Shown here in pieces: positions 1-11,170 of a stretch of DNA of 64,000 nt. Position numbers and translations under genes: made by a program. The notes below the pieces were generated by a model. It made no database searches. It was given only the letters and a program-made list of their open reading frames with translations, and was not told the DNA's origin. Positions within the stretch are counted from its first letter, which is position 1. Every line of letters starts with the position of its first letter. Source of the stretch: Akebia trifoliata (lineage: Eukaryota > Streptophyta > Magnoliopsida > Ranunculales > Lardizabalaceae); NCBI GenBank assembly GCA_017979445.1, contig CM030714.1, positions 17,665,892 to 17,729,891 on the forward strand, given 5' to 3'.

Positions 1-71
1 TAGGAAGCGAGTGACACCTTCCTGCTCACCTAACTACCTCATTAAGGGAGATATGGGATCATATCGAAGTC

Positions 72-356
72 ATGGCTCTCGACTGCTCAGAGTCAGACAA
101 AGTTATTTGGACAACTGATCTTAAAGGGACTTACTCCATGAAGTCTGCATTCAAATCCCTTAAAGAGACTAGACCTCAAATTAGATGGCACAACTTGGTA
201 TGGTTCCTTAACAACATCAAACAGCATGGTACCACTGTATGGCTTTGCCCAGAGGGGTCATTCAAAACTCATGTTGGTGCTTCTGTAGAAACCATCTTGA
301 ATCAAATGATCACTTATTTCTTGGATGTAATTTCTCCCACGACTTGTGGCAAATAA
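72..356 (+). pseudogene. LINE zinc-binding (zf-RVT-like) region, frameshifted
   Basis: The first half reads as the post-RT zinc-binding region of plant LINEs: an aspartate/tryptophan-rich start, then GTYSMKSAF and WHNLVWF. After about position 215-255 the similarity moves to another frame, which holds cysteines and a HLFLGC string expected of the zinc-binding part. A frameshift therefore splits the domain. In a live element it would be part of ORF2 protein and act in target-primed reverse transcription. Confidence 0.7.
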
Positions 357-556
357 TGCTAAGAAGATCCAACATACCATAGTCAAACAGAAATTGGAGA
401 GAAGAGGTCCAGTGGGCATGCAAAAATTTCAAATGTAAAACTTTTCGGGCGATCACTAAAAAATTAGCATTCAATGCCTTCATTCACCATATATGAGCTG
501 AGCGATGTAAGTGGATCTTCCAAAATAGCTACAACCCCTCTGAGCTTGTAGAGATT

Positions 557-1186
557 ATGATAGTTAGAGATGTTCGAATGAGATTTCAAAGCATCAAAGC
601 TTCTACAGAAGACAACCCATCTTCTAGAGCCTTTACGGATTCGTGGAACCTGGCCCCTAAGTACATGGTCAGATTGCCTTTGAAATGTAGATGGACCAAG
701 CCTCTAGAACAATGGTTTGTGCTTAACACCGATGGGTCTCTAAGACGTAATAGGGGAGGAGAAGGGGCTATTATCAAAAGCAGCAGTGCCAAGATGGTGA
801 AAGCTCTAGCGGAGCAAAACCAATGAGGGATAGTCTTATACCATGAGTTTTAAGCAATTCCCAAAGGAATGACAATGGTGGAAAAGGAAAACATCTAAGT
901 ACTAAAGGTTAGAACTGACTCTAAAGTGGCTATCAAAGGCATTAAGGGGGAGAGAGCAATCCCATGAAAAGAGGAAAGGTTGGTTAAAGCCATTAAGATG
1001 AAAGGGAGCTACTTTCAAATAATCAAGTTCACCTTTTACTATAGAAAATGGAACAAAGTTGTCGACTTTCTTGCTTCACTCCTTCCTTTTTTAGGCAGAG
1101 TTATTTTTGAGCATAGGAACCTCCCTCAGCGGTCGGTAGACATTATATGTAAGGATGCTTTTGGGTATACCTATGATAGCTTGTAA
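557..1186 (+). pseudogene. LINE ribonuclease H domain, broken
   Basis: An RNase H fold is recognisable. NTDGS near 725-740 carries the first catalytic aspartate, a glutamate lies near 880, and RTDSK near 910-922 carries a later catalytic aspartate. A C-terminal part near 1040-1090 reads RKWNKVVDFLASLL, matching the usual R-x-x-N-x-x-(A/V)-D-x-L-A pattern. Stops near 823, 850 and 896 break it. The enzyme would remove RNA from RNA-DNA hybrids during LINE copying. It lies directly upstream of the stem-loop and poly-A tail. Confidence 0.8.
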
Positions 1187-1201
1187 TCTTGTTCTTTTTG
1201 G

Positions 1202-1224
1202 TTGGGGGTCTACCTAACCCCCAA
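1202..1224 (+). other. LINE 3' UTR stem-loop
   Basis: A perfect inverted repeat: TTGGGGGT at 1202-1209 pairs with ACCCCCAA at 1217-1224 around a 7-base loop. It lies ten bases before the poly-A tail, where many LINEs carry the structure recognised by their RT. The function is inferred from this position. Confidence 0.6.
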
Positions 1225-1233
1225 TTAATAGAC

Positions 1234-1247
1234 AAAAAAAAAAAAAA
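1234..1247 (+). repeat. LINE poly-A tail (14 A)
   Basis: An uninterrupted run of 14 A after the stem-loop marks the 3' end of the LINE insertion. Confidence 0.8.
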
Positions 1248-1431
1248 GAACAATAAGACCAATCAAATATTTATCAAAACTTGGAGGGACTTATCTATAC
1301 CACATAGTCTTTGAGAAGATGTATTTAACACCATCAAACATGGGAGGTCAAGTAGAGTTTCATTTCTCAGATCTAGACATGATTCAAAGACAATATGATC
1401 AGCTCAAGGTTGTTAGACGCTTTTAAAACAA
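1248..1431. other. Unassigned sequence, possibly internal start of a Sirevirus
   Basis: No gene is seen. Because it lies on the internal side of the tRNA-iMet-type primer site at 1435-1446, it may be the first internal bases of a minus-strand copia element whose remaining body was lost or displaced by the LINE. Confidence 0.35.
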
Positions 1432-1434
1432 TCT

Positions 1435-1446
1435 GCTTTGATACCA
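1435..1446 (-). other. Primer-binding site of a copia element (tRNA-iMet type)
   Basis: Read on the minus strand this is TGGTATCAAAGC, one mismatch from TGGTATCAGAGC, the site complementary to initiator Met tRNA used by most plant Ty1/copia elements. It lies two bases from the TG end of the LTR at 1449. Its orientation means the internal sequence lies to the left. Confidence 0.65.
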
Positions 1447-1448
1447 AT

Positions 1449-3218
1449 TGAAATTACTGGCTTTGTACTATGTCTAAACTTAAAAAAGGGGTGAATAGGT
1501 AAATTAAAATTTATGTTTTAATTTCACCCCACGAAGTTAGATTATGTCTCGATTATGCTACGATGATGAAGATGCACAATATTAATTTAATTTGAGTTAC
1601 GGCATGACATATTACACATACTCATAAAGTAGACAATTTATCTAATGTTGGATATGCATGTCATGGCATTCATGTAAATTAAGACATAGTGTATAATCAT
1701 AAAGAATAGACGAGATTTATAGTGATTTGGCAACTTGCCTACATTCACTACTAAGTACCTTACTTCCGGATTTTGGGTTCCACTATCAAAATGAAGGTTT
1801 ATGGTTCACTTCGAAATCTTACATATAATTTTTAAGCTTATGAAAAATTCTAAACCTTACGATTGAGAGAATGACTTTCTCTTGAAATGAAATTTTTTTA
1901 TCTGTAGAATCCCCAAACTGATTTGTTCAAATGAGGTAGCACCTCATTCAAACTCTAAGTTTTATTATTTGAAAAACCTTAGAATTTTTTTTCTTGAGTA
2001 GAGTCCTCAACTCTTCTCAAGAGCTTGGTTTTGGGATGGAACTAAGAACCTCTTTTTGTTAAAGAAAAATAAATTTAACAAAAGAATTACTCATAAGGAC
2101 TAGACTCAATGGATCAATCTATCAAGATGTTGCTTTGAGTTCTTCACCCCCTTGATAGAGACATCTTCATCTTGATGTACTCCTTATTTCAAATAGATGC
2201 TCCAAGCTTCTTTGAATTCACCAATGTGTGCACAAGTAGGGATGTTGTTGGATGAAGAGGTTCACCATTGAAAAGGCTTGGGTTGAAAGTTATTCAACTA
2301 AGTATAGAGCATATTCAAATTGGATAAGGTATGGGGAAAGTGTAAATGAGGTGTGGGCTTTCTTTAGAGGAAGAATTATAAGAAAAATGAGCTAAAAATC
2401 CCTTTTTAAAGTCATTTTCTCATTCTCAACAACTATATCGGTAGAACCAATTTTTAAAAGCCTCCTACCAGTTTTGTTTGACTGTTGCTGCTTGTACTAT
2501 CGGTTTTGATGAACAGTGCTACCAGATAAATTACAGAAATGCCATTGGGAGGTATTTTGGCCATAACTTTCAAACGGTAACTCCGTTTCGCATGCCATTT
2601 GAGGATATGAAAGATATTATTATTTAGAGCATCCCCAATCTTCCACCATGGGGTGGATCATGAAATAAATAGGTAAAATGAACAAAATACTCTTTTTTCT
2701 TTTAGGGTGAAATCGAACTTTTGGGATGGCCTATATCAAAATATTTCGTAGGTGTACTAGATATTACCTATATAATACCACAAAAAAGACACCAAGGACA
2801 TAAAATGATTTTATGGTGGTCAAATTTCTAATGTCCTCTCTATGATCATTTTCGATTTTCAGAAAGTCCGATGAGAGAACAGGTCGAGGAAAGAGTTTTC
2901 CTAATCACTAAGAGTCAACTTATCAATTATCTAAGTATTAGAGAAAGGTCTTAGGTGATCTCATTAAATTTTAAGCTTCGTGTACATACACTTGAGGTTT
3001 TTATCGAGGCACATGCGGTTGAGCAGTTTTACTTAAGTTTTCATCAATTTTTAATGGTAAATCGATCTGACAGTCAAATATGTATCGGGATTGACAAAAT
3101 ATGGAATTAACAATGTCCCTGTTTGTCAATTACAAGATAAAATCCTAAATTAGACCAAAAAGACTGGAAAACATTCCTAGAATGACCAAGACGACTTACA
3201 CTCGAATAGAATCTTACA
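1449..3218 (-). mobile_element. Sirevirus-like LTR, decayed (right end approximate)
   Basis: On the minus strand it ends in ...CA at 1449 beside a tRNA-iMet PBS. Near that end it has the CACCCC...TTTAG segment often seen at Sirevirus LTR ends. On the other side, purine tracts at 3252-3284 look like a Sirevirus polypurine tract. The length of about 1.77 kb suits an LTR. The exact 5' TG is uncertain; 3218 is my best choice. Inside are imperfect palindromes of the type ATCGGTAGAACCAAT near 2447. Confidence 0.5.
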
Positions 3219-3786
3219 AAAGTTTTTAAAAATTAAAACCTAAGATTTTAACTTCTTTGCTCCCCCTTTGGTACTGCTCCCCTAAATGTTTTACTTGTAA
3301 AAGTCAATTGAGACAGTACACATGGGTGAAAACAATATTCTCTCACTTTTTTTAGTATTTAACAAATGACATAATCAACCCAATGTCGATATAGGATTAT
3401 ATACAAATAAGCACATGGGATAGAGAGACATGTACGTAATTAATATGACTATCAGAGCGAGATGCATGATGGAAGCAAATAGAGACATGCCAAACATAAT
3501 ACGACTATTAAACATGAGCATGTCATGATAAATGACATAAGGAATATATATAACTAAATAAAATAGTGTTAGAACATGCATATGAGCATGCACAAATTAA
3601 ATGATATGCAAATAATCGATCCATTGTACACAAAACATAAATCAAATATTTGACTATTAAGTATAATATAACTATTTGGATTACAAAATATGAGTTAAGG
3701 TTACATGAACAAGACTCAAAACAGACAGACAATCCTCTTACAACTCAAAACACACAAAGTCTGGACTCTAACATCACTGAGGTGAC
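3219..3786 (-). other. Sirevirus 3' non-coding region with polypurine tracts
   Basis: Lies between the end of the env-like frame and the LTR. On the minus strand two purine-rich tracts occur, AAAGGGGGAGCAAAGAAG (3252-3270) and AGGGGAGC (3275-3284). Repeated purine tracts before the 3' LTR are a known Sirevirus trait. The rest is AT-rich, and its short open frames look accidental. Confidence 0.45.
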
Positions 3787-3920
3787 CTAGATGTCACCCG
3801 AGTTAACCGAGGTAGTAGGGCTCGCATTAGGAGAAGGAACCATGGGTTCGCACGACTGGATGAGGCGATGAAGATTGGACTGGATCTTCTTCATGCATGA
3901 CTCAAAATTACCTTCCATCT
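3787..3920 (-). pseudogene. C-terminal end of Sirevirus env-like frame
   Basis: On the minus strand a protein-like stretch of about 44 codons runs from the B insertion point to a TAG at 3787-3789. It contains ESCMKKIQSNLHRLIQS, a likely helix, followed by a Pro/Ser/Thr-rich end. Its continuation lies across element B at 41124. Target-site copies catct (3916-3920) and catcc (41124-41128) link the two sides. The function is not known for this family; 'env-like' is a positional name for the frame downstream of pol. Confidence 0.5.
3916..3920. repeat. Target-site duplication of B, left copy (catct)
   Basis: Five bases before TGTAGA. The partner is catcc at 41124-41128, directly after B's terminal CA. 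One mismatch is consistent with age. Confidence 0.6.
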
Positions 3921-4707
3921 TGTAGACACCCCATTTTTGCACTCGCCTGATTAATCAACTCGTCAACCCGATTGTAACGGTTCCCAATGATGGATGATTA
4001 TTCCAATGCTTTATTTTGTTACTAGATATGTTTCAGAAATCCGGATGAGGTATCTCAAATTAACAAAATTGTAGAAACCATGTTACGTTAGGAAAATATA
4101 ACCCCAAAAGCTAAGATATCATCATTTTTAGACAAAAAGAAGCTTCACGATAAAAATCACAACAAATGATCAAATTACCAAAATATCCCTAACCCATCCC
4201 TAGAGCCTACGTTACGCTTAGAAAAACCCATTCAAATACATAAAATAACAAATCAAAATCAAATAAATCATTTAGCCAATTTTCACAAAATTTGACAAAA
4301 TTTTGAAAATGCCCCTCATAAAGTTCACGATCATTTCGCACAAAAAATTTCATAAATGACACAAACCAATATTCCTATTGAATTCCTTATGAAAAAATTG
4401 ATTCTAAAACATCCTGAAATATGAAAAACCGACTTGAAACGCAAAAGTGCTCTTCAGGGGCAAAATGGTAATTTTTCAATTAAAATTTTTAAAATTTTGA
4501 AATTAATAAATAAAACATTAAATAATGTAAAGTGAAACATTAATAAAATTAATTTAAAAATTTAAACAAAAATAATCGATCAATCAGGCTCTCAGGCAAA
4601 ATTGTTGATGGTTGCCTAGATATTTATTAAAGGACCCCTCCATCTGGGGGCCCAAAGAATTAAAGATATAATAAAAGGGGGGTTTCTCCAAAATCTTAAA
4701 GTCAATC
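3921..4707 (+). mobile_element. B 5' LTR, left part (interrupted by A)
   Basis: Starts TGTAGACACCCC and matches the other LTRs of the family until 4707, where element A begins. The LTR text resumes after A at 16022 without loss. Confidence 0.9.
4703..4707. repeat. Target-site duplication of A, left copy (caatc)
   Basis: CAATC directly precedes A's TGTAGA and is repeated exactly at 16017-16021 after A's terminal CA. Confidence 0.9.
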
Positions 4708-5800
4708 TGTAGACACCTCATTTTTGTACTCGCCTGATTAATCAACTCGTCAACCCGATTGCAACGGTTCCCAATGATAGATGATTATTCCAATGTTTTA
4801 TTTTATTACCAGATATGTTTCAGAAATTCGGATGAGGTATTTCGAACTGACAAAACTATAGAAACCACGCTACGCTAGAAAAATATAATCCTAAAAGCTT
4901 AGAAATCATCATTTTACAGACAAAAAGAAGTTTCATGGTAAAAATCATTAAAAAATGATCAAATTACCAAAATACCCCTAACATCAAAATATCCCTAGAG
5001 GCTACGGTACAAAACCCAATCAAACACATAAAACATCAAATCGAAATCAAATAAATCATTTTGCCAATTTTCACTGAATTTTGATAAAATTACGAAAATA
5101 CCCCTCATAAAGTTCACGACCATTTCATACAAAAACTTCATAAATGATAAAAACCAACATTCCTATTGAATTCCTTACAAAAAACTGATTCCAAAACATC
5201 TTGAAACATTGAAAAATAATTGAAAAAGTAAAAAGTTCTCTTCAGGGGTAAAATGATAATTTTACAATTTTAATAATTAAAAATTTTGAAATTAATAAAT
5301 AAAATATTAAATAATGTAAAGTGAAACATTAATAAAATTAATTTAAAAATTTGAACAAAAAAAATCGATCAATCAGGCTCTCAGGCAAAATTGTTGATGG
5401 TTGCCAAGATATTTATTCAAGGACCTCTCTATTCGGGGGTCCAAAGAATTAAAGATACAATAGAGGGGGGTTCTCCAAAAATTTAAATTCAATCAAGTAA
5501 GACTAAAGTCAAAATTAAAGTCAATCAAATAAGACTAAAGTCAAGATATTAAAAGTCAACCAAGTAAGACTAAAGTCAAAATCTTAAAGTCAATCAAATG
5601 AGACTAAAAGTCAAAACCCTAATAGAGTTCTACTTAAATAATAATTCTATTTAAAGCAATCCTAACTAAATAATAAGTCTATTTAATAGAATTCTAACTA
5701 AATAATAACTCTTTCTAATAGAATTATAATTAAACAATGATTCTCTCTAAAAAAATTATAATTAAACCTTAATTCTATCTAAAAAGAACTTAAAAAAGTT

Positions 5801-5810
5801 TATAAATAGG
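5801..5810 (+). promoter_or_regulatory. LTR TATA box (TATAAATAGG)
   Basis: TATAAATAGG lies about 610 bases before the LTR end. The same core is in A 3' LTR (15408), B (16363, 40522), E (42771, 49968), G (54223, ending TAGAGG) and, on the minus strand, both C LTRs (25910-25918, 35906-35914). This conservation supports a core promoter for element transcription. Confidence 0.7.
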
Positions 5811-6205
5811 AGTCTCCACACTCTATTTTCGTATCCAAGAATAAACCCTAAGAGAAGTAGGTCAAAAAGCTTTCTTAACCTCCCATAAACCCTAATTTTG
5901 AAGTCCTAACTCCTTACCTAACATCCATACCCCAACTTTAGCTCAAAAAACACTTAGAAGCTCTTCAAAAATACCCAAAAATTGAGAAAAAGTCAGAAAA
6001 TTCATATTTAAGAAGAAAGTACCTCGTCTTGGAGATCTGAACCGAATCCGGTTACAGAACAAAGCGAGGAGTGCTGTACAAGGAATTATTTTATCAGATC
6101 TGAGGGAACAAAACCGTTGCATTCGTAAAGGTAAAGATTTTTATTTTTTATTTTTATTACTTAGGTCTTTTTAGCAATGTAGTTTTATTTGGGAATTAGT
6201 AGAGA

Positions 6206-6251
6206 CCGGCATTTGCCGGGCGGGGTTGTTGCCTAACACCTTCCAACCCCG
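6206..6251 (+). other. Two adjacent LTR hairpins
   Basis: Hairpin 1: CCGGC (6206-6210), ATTT, GCCGG (6215-6219). Hairpin 2: CGGGGTTG at 6221 pairs with CAACCCCG ending at 6251 across the conserved spacer GCCTAACACC. In C both arms of hairpin 2 change together to CGGGATTGG and CCAATCCCG (25468-25498). The position, downstream of TATA and before the PBS, puts it in the transcript leader (R/U5). Confidence 0.6.
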
Positions 6252-6410
6252 TAATGTGATCCCTAGACTCGTATTTTCTTTCGTAGATTAGTATTATTTA
6301 CCTTTTAGAGTCATTGTTCGGTTCTTAGACCGTAATAACTATGTGACGATTCCCAAACCTCAAAGGTCAAAAGTGGATCCGCACACCCCGTGGATCGAGG
6401 GCGCTCTCAG

Positions 6411-6428
6411 TGGCGACTCCACTGGGGA
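6411..6428 (+). other. A primer-binding site
   Basis: TGGCGACTCCACTGGGGA, one base after the LTR. The same site with small changes starts at 16963 (B), 43384 (E), 54839 (G) and on the minus strand at 35305 (C). Its TGGC start matches a CCA tRNA end. A tRNA-Arg primer, as reported for Ogre-type elements, is plausible but not verified here. Confidence 0.8.
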
Positions 6429-6663
6429 CTATTGAAGATAAGACTTGAAAAACCCCAAGTATGGGAGCATTGCCAAGATGACCTAGATTTTTTTAAATAT
6501 TTAGTTCGATTTATTTTATTTGTTTATTTATTTATTTATTTATTTATTTTTTTGGCTTGATTGCGGATGATTTTGGGTATTGTATTTTTGTCCAATTAAG
6601 GGACACCTTTTGATGACCCCTAAATAATGAAAGATTCAAATTAACATATGAAAATGATGAAAT
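6429..6663 (+). other. A post-PBS leader with ATTT microsatellite
   Basis: The first 55 bases (to about 6485) are nearly the same in all five elements, with GACTTGAAAA, CCCCAAGTATGGGA and CCTAG. An (ATTT)n run follows at about 6500-6553. No reading frame. Confidence 0.6.
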
Positions 6664-7610
6664 GATGAAGGTTGGGATAGCAATGTTAAAACGTTTTTAC
6701 AGAATATTCTAGCGAGAATTAAGTCTGGGTATCTGTTAATAAAACGTAGCTCTCATCCAGTAGATTAATTTAGAACCTGAATTCACTCAATTTCGTTAAT
6801 GAGAACCTTGGATATCATCGATGCAAGTTCAATCTGTAAATTTGGAATTGTTGCTGAATGAAGGTTGGGACAACAATGTTAAAACTTTTTAACAGAATAT
6901 TCTAGTAATAATTAAGTCTGGGCACTTTTAATAAAATGTAGATCTCATCGAGTAGATTAATTTAGAATCTGAATTTACTCAATTTCGTTATCGGGAGCCT
7001 TGGATATCATCGATGCAAGTTCAATCTGTAAATCTGAAATTGATGCTGAAAGAAGATTGGGAAAACAATGTTAAAACATTTTTACATAACATTCTAGTTA
7101 GAATTAGGTCTGGAAACCTTTAATAAAACGTAGATCCTATCGAGTAGATTAATTTAGAACCTGAATTCACTTGATTTCGTTATCGGGAGTCTTAGATATC
7201 ATTGATGTAAGTTCAATCTGTAAATCTGGAATTGTTGCTGAATGAAGGTTGGGACAACAATGTTAAAACGTTTTTACAGAACATTCTAGTGAGAATTAAG
7301 TCTGGGTACCTTTAATAAAACGTAGACCTCATCGAGTAGATTAATTTTGAACCTGAGTTTACTCAATTTCGTTATCGGGAGCCTTGAATATCATCGATGC
7401 AAGTTCAATTTGTAAATCTGGAATTGTTGCTGAAAGAAGGTTGAGACAGCAATGTTAAAATGTTTTTACGGAACATTTTAGTCAGAATTAGGTCTGGGCA
7501 CCTATTAATAAAACGTAGATCCTATCGAGTAGATTAATTTAGAATCTGAATTTACTCGATTTCATTATTGGGAGTCTTAGATATTATCGATGCAAGTTCG
7601 GATTGTATTT
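6664..7610 (+). repeat. A leader tandem array, 5 x 192 bp
   Basis: Units begin at 6664, 6856, 7048, 7240 and 7432 with GAATGAAGGTTGGGACA-like text and contain ATCATCGATGCAAGTTC near the end. Units 2 and 4 resemble each other, as do 3 and 5, suggesting a 384-bp dimer was duplicated. The array is non-coding and related to B's longer array at 17206-18990. Confidence 0.9.
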
Positions 7611-7954
7611 TCCTAATTCATAGAAAATCCAAATTTATCTAGTGTTAGCACAATTAATATTCCTGAGAGTGAGCTCATCTCAACAATTATCATCCTATCA
7701 TCAATGTAACATTTATTGGAATCTCAATTTATTTTGGATCACCCAAAAGTGATCATTGATTGGACCTTAAAAATTATAAAAATTATGCCTATTGCAATGT
7801 TTGGATCTGATCAATTATTTCATGCTATATTCATTGATTGATTTGTCATTGATATATACATGAAATGTGCATTAAATCATATAGATATGTTTTTAATCTT
7901 TCTCGATCAATGTATATATTTTACTTGTATGTGTTAATACCTTTACTTGTACAC
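7611..7954 (+). other. A AT-rich leader spacer
   Basis: No gene or repeat stands out. Text such as CACCCAAAAGTGATCATTGATTGGACC is shared with B (19200) and E (44275), so it is family leader sequence. Confidence 0.5.
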
Positions 7955-8780
7955 ATGGGTCCATTTGTTTGGAAAAGGCCCCGGGCATACCCTACCTTGT
8001 TTTGCATACACCACTAACATGTTTACTGCTTTGCATGCTTGCACGTCCCATATAGTCAATGTGGCACTAGTACGTGGCCCAGTCTCTTCGGAGATGCGAC
8101 GTCATTCATGAAAATCACAACTCCACTCACATACCTTAGGGTATATTAAATTGGGGCATCAGTACCGTCTGATCAAGTGACTTTGAAATGTATATCAATA
8201 CACCCAAGCTAGAGCGACCTAAGCCTTTGACCTATTGTAAGTCACACAATTACATGTTCCGATTGCCAACGTAGTACTAGTACGTGGTCGGTCTCCTTGT
8301 GGGATGCTAAACCATTTATGAAAGCTACAACCTTAAAGTCGTACCTATACGGTAAATCAAGATAATCTAACTTAACCAATTGCACTTCTTGGTCAAAATC
8401 AGTACCTAAGCGAGATCCTGCCCCGCTGTACCCTACTATACGAGGGGGATAGACTACATCTATTCTAGACGAGAGGTATTTAAGAGGGTCTTTGCTCAGC
8501 ATTGTGCGCTACCTTTCAACTGGAGATTAAACTGGCTGCTTTTGACTTCAGAGATGTGGGTTGGAGTCTAGATTATCACCTATACGGTATATCAAACCAA
8601 GTTACCACGTACCGTTTGATTGAGTATGCTCGAGAGGTATATAGGTGCATTTGGGCAAGGGTGGCCAGATAAATTGCATTGCACGTAGTAAACCTAGAGT
8701 CTAGAAGTCTTCCTATAGGTCACGACCTGAACTGACTATGGGTGTTCCCGGGTTGTTCTATTTAATCCAACCAACAGGTA
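7955..8780 (+). other. A copy of the conserved 800-bp leader module
   Basis: Starts around CCATTTGTTTGGAAAAGGCCCC and ends near CCAACCAACAGGTAAGT. The same module is in B, C, E and G. It contains three diverged internal copies of about 200 bp; the first two share an (A/G)CACTAGT(G/A)CGTGG core, and each ends near a GTAT(A/T)T(A/T) box. Stops in all frames of most copies argue that it is not translated. Confidence 0.75.
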
Positions 8781-9192
8781 AGTAGATGGACTGATCCAGA
8801 TTGTTCAAACTAAACCCACTATATCGATCCGACCCAATCGGTGAAATGTACCGATTAATTCGAATCAATTAAACCAGTTGGCCCAATTGACAAATGGATC
8901 AAACTGATCAGTACCAAATCAGTTGGACTAATTGGTTTCACTTTTAAAGATCCAGACCACTTTATATAAATAAATAAAAATTCAATCTTAGGATCAAATT
9001 AATTTGTCTTATCTAAGGTTTAATCCCAATCAGAGGTAGACCCGCGTCTAACCTTTCTCCCTTTCTTGGTCACCATAGACTTATAGTACATTTGGATTCG
9101 ATATTTCCCACCGGACTTGAGCTATTTTATATCATGTGGTTAAGAGTCAAACCTTTAGAGTCAATGGTTAACCTTTAGTTACTTTCAATCAG

Positions 9193-10787
9193 GTGATAAT
9201 TGGTCCCAAACGTTCTAAACCTTCATCTGTACCACTTTGGGTCCGTGAAAAAAATCATCTTTGTAGAGTACCATTGTCAAGTAGTCAGTATTTGCCACAA
9301 GAAGAAATGAGTACCATGGATGAAGCTGCGCTCCATCAGATTTTAGAATCTTGTCAAGCATAGATTATTGCTTCTATCCAAATATAAATTGCATCCTTGA
9401 AAATTGAAAAGGGAAAAGATAAAGCTATAGAACCTCAGGATGTGTTTGACCCCGTCGAAAACCAAGAAGATGATCAATTACATGCCGACCTTGTCTTCGC
9501 TCATCGAATAACTCAGGTTGAAACTGCTTTGAAGAATATCAAAGACCCTGATGATCTTACTCTTGTTTCCCATAGTTCGTCTGCCAGAGAAGTTCACAGT
9601 GCCAGATAAGGAGAAGTTTGACGGTATTGGATGTCCTAGGACTCATTTAAAAGTATATGTCGGCATAATGCAATCTCAGGGTTTAAGTGAAGAACAGATG
9701 GCTCAACTTTTTCAAAGAACCCTGACAGGTCCTTCTCTATGCTGGTTAATGTCATTGGACTCATCTCAGGTAAGAACATGGTATGAATTGATGAAAGAGT
9801 TTATTGGTCGATATTCAGTCAACACAGATATTGAACTCACAAGAAGAGACCTAAAAACTACTAAACAGAAACCCAGGGAAACTTTCACTGAGTTCATTGC
9901 TCGATGGAGAGCTAAAGCCGCTCAATTGTGGGATCGACCTTAAGAGAAGGAACAAGTCAAGATTATCCTTAGGAATCTCATTCCAAATTATGCCAAGTAC
10001 TTAATGCCTCAGTACCTTCCCACTTTTCATTCCCTCCTTGAGGTTGGAAATCAAGTTGAGGATGCCTACTCTTTGGGACTTTTTTGGTAACCTGTCTGAG
10101 TCAAAACCCAAACATTTCAAATCTAATGTCAATTCCTTACAAGTGGCCAACACCTCTTTCACACTATTTCCTCAAGCTACTCAACCCTTACAAGCCAAGC
10201 CTAGGAGATAATTTGTCAATCTTGGAATGTCCCTTAGTGTTGTTTATCAAAAATTGATGAAAAGGGGATTGTTGACACCTTTACAACCTAAGCCTTTGCC
10301 TAATCCTCTTCCTTTAAACATGGACAATGGACAATTTTGTGAATTCCATCAAATACCTGATCATATTCTTGATAGGTGCATTATCCTCCGTCATGCTATC
10401 CAAGACCTTATTGAGCAAGAAAAAGTTACCATACCCGATCCTACTACTCTCAATGTTAAGACTAATCCTTTGCCTACCTTTCAAAATCAACCCTCTTCTA
10501 CTCTAAACCTAATATCCATATCTAAATTCGAATCAATTGACCCAGTTTCCTTCATTCACCCGATTAGTTTTAACAGTATGTTCGCTCCATGCCAGAATGA
10601 GCTCAATTACCTTAAGGCAGTGGCAGAACTAAAGAATAGAGAAATTATTGAAGCAACGGGTTGTTCCGCATACGACAGGCTTGAATCGAAATATGAAAAG
10701 ATAGTAAAAGCAGGCAAGTTCAAGTCATCCATCGAAGATAACCGAAGTGGCATAGACCTTAGAATTGTGTTCCTCCATTCAGAATGA
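9193..10787 (+). pseudogene. gag: A gag, broken
   Basis: Homologous to C's intact gag. Gag would form the particle that packages element RNA. The gag core is recognisable between about 9580 and 10080 (VRLPEKFTVPDKEKFDGIG; FTEFIARWRAKAAQLWDRP), and the C-H-H-C zinc knuckle CEFHQIPDHILDRC near 10337. Breaks: stops at 9361 and near 9384, a frameshift near 9566, a stop at 9941, a frameshift near 10085 and a stop near 10209. The first in-frame codon is GTG, where B has ATG. It is followed not by protease but by the pre-RT remnant. Confidence 0.9.
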
Positions 10788-11009
10788 TGTCGTCTTTTTA
10801 AGTTTTCTTAGTTCTTTTTAGCTTCAGTTGCGTCAGTCTTTGAATTCAATTAGTCATCTTTATTTTTGGACTTTAGTAAGGTTTGTCAGACTATGTTCTT
10901 TTTTATTCTAATAAATAAAGAAGCTTCTGATTATCATGCATGTAATAATGATTTGAGCATAATATCTAACATGAGGATTGACTTAGAGCTCACTAATCAA
11001 ACTTAATAA

Positions 11010-11170
11010 ATATTGAAATTAAAGAGTACACTCAAGAAGTGCAAATTTGTGATACATTGGTGAGAAATTCAACAATATTCCTATATGGTCTCATCAGAAT
11101 AGATTGCACCAGAATAAATCAAGATATAAAGTTGAGGGTGAACTTTAAAGTCGAAGTTTATCGGTTAAAA
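11010..11170 (+). pseudogene. A pre-RT linker remnant
   Basis: Short relic of the segment between protease and RT, with IKEYTQEVQI then EKFNNI. It matches the G segment at 63190-63330 (KFKDVFAWSYEDM). A is missing part of the middle. The relic shows that pol was removed by internal deletion. 10788-11009 and 11171-11690 hold no recognisable gene; the latter has duplicated AAGAACTCAAT text. Confidence 0.6.

Larger units (their letters stand above)
1..1247 (+). mobile_element. 3' end of a plant L1-type LINE, cut by the window edge
   Basis: A decayed non-LTR retrotransposon on the plus strand. In order it shows a zinc-binding region of the kind that follows LINE reverse transcriptase, a ribonuclease H domain, a GC-rich stem-loop and a 14-A tail. 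This order is typical of plant LINEs that carry RNase H. The RT and endonuclease lie outside the window. The frames are broken in several places, so the copy is dead. No target-site duplication can be checked because the 5' end is missing. Confidence 0.85.
4708..6409 (+). mobile_element. A 5' LTR
   Basis: TG...CA ends, 1702 bp. U3 carries AAGTCAATCAAGTAAGACTA-type tandem repeats of about 33-40 bp (about 5480-5615). It has a TATA box at 5801 and paired hairpins at 6206-6251. It ends one base before the PBS. The 3' LTR has one more copy of the U3 repeat, which explains most of the length difference. Confidence 0.93.

Noticed and set aside
6411..6428. PBS text as a tRNA gene fragment
   Set aside because: Only 18 bases complementary to a tRNA end, at the LTR boundary; no cloverleaf around it.
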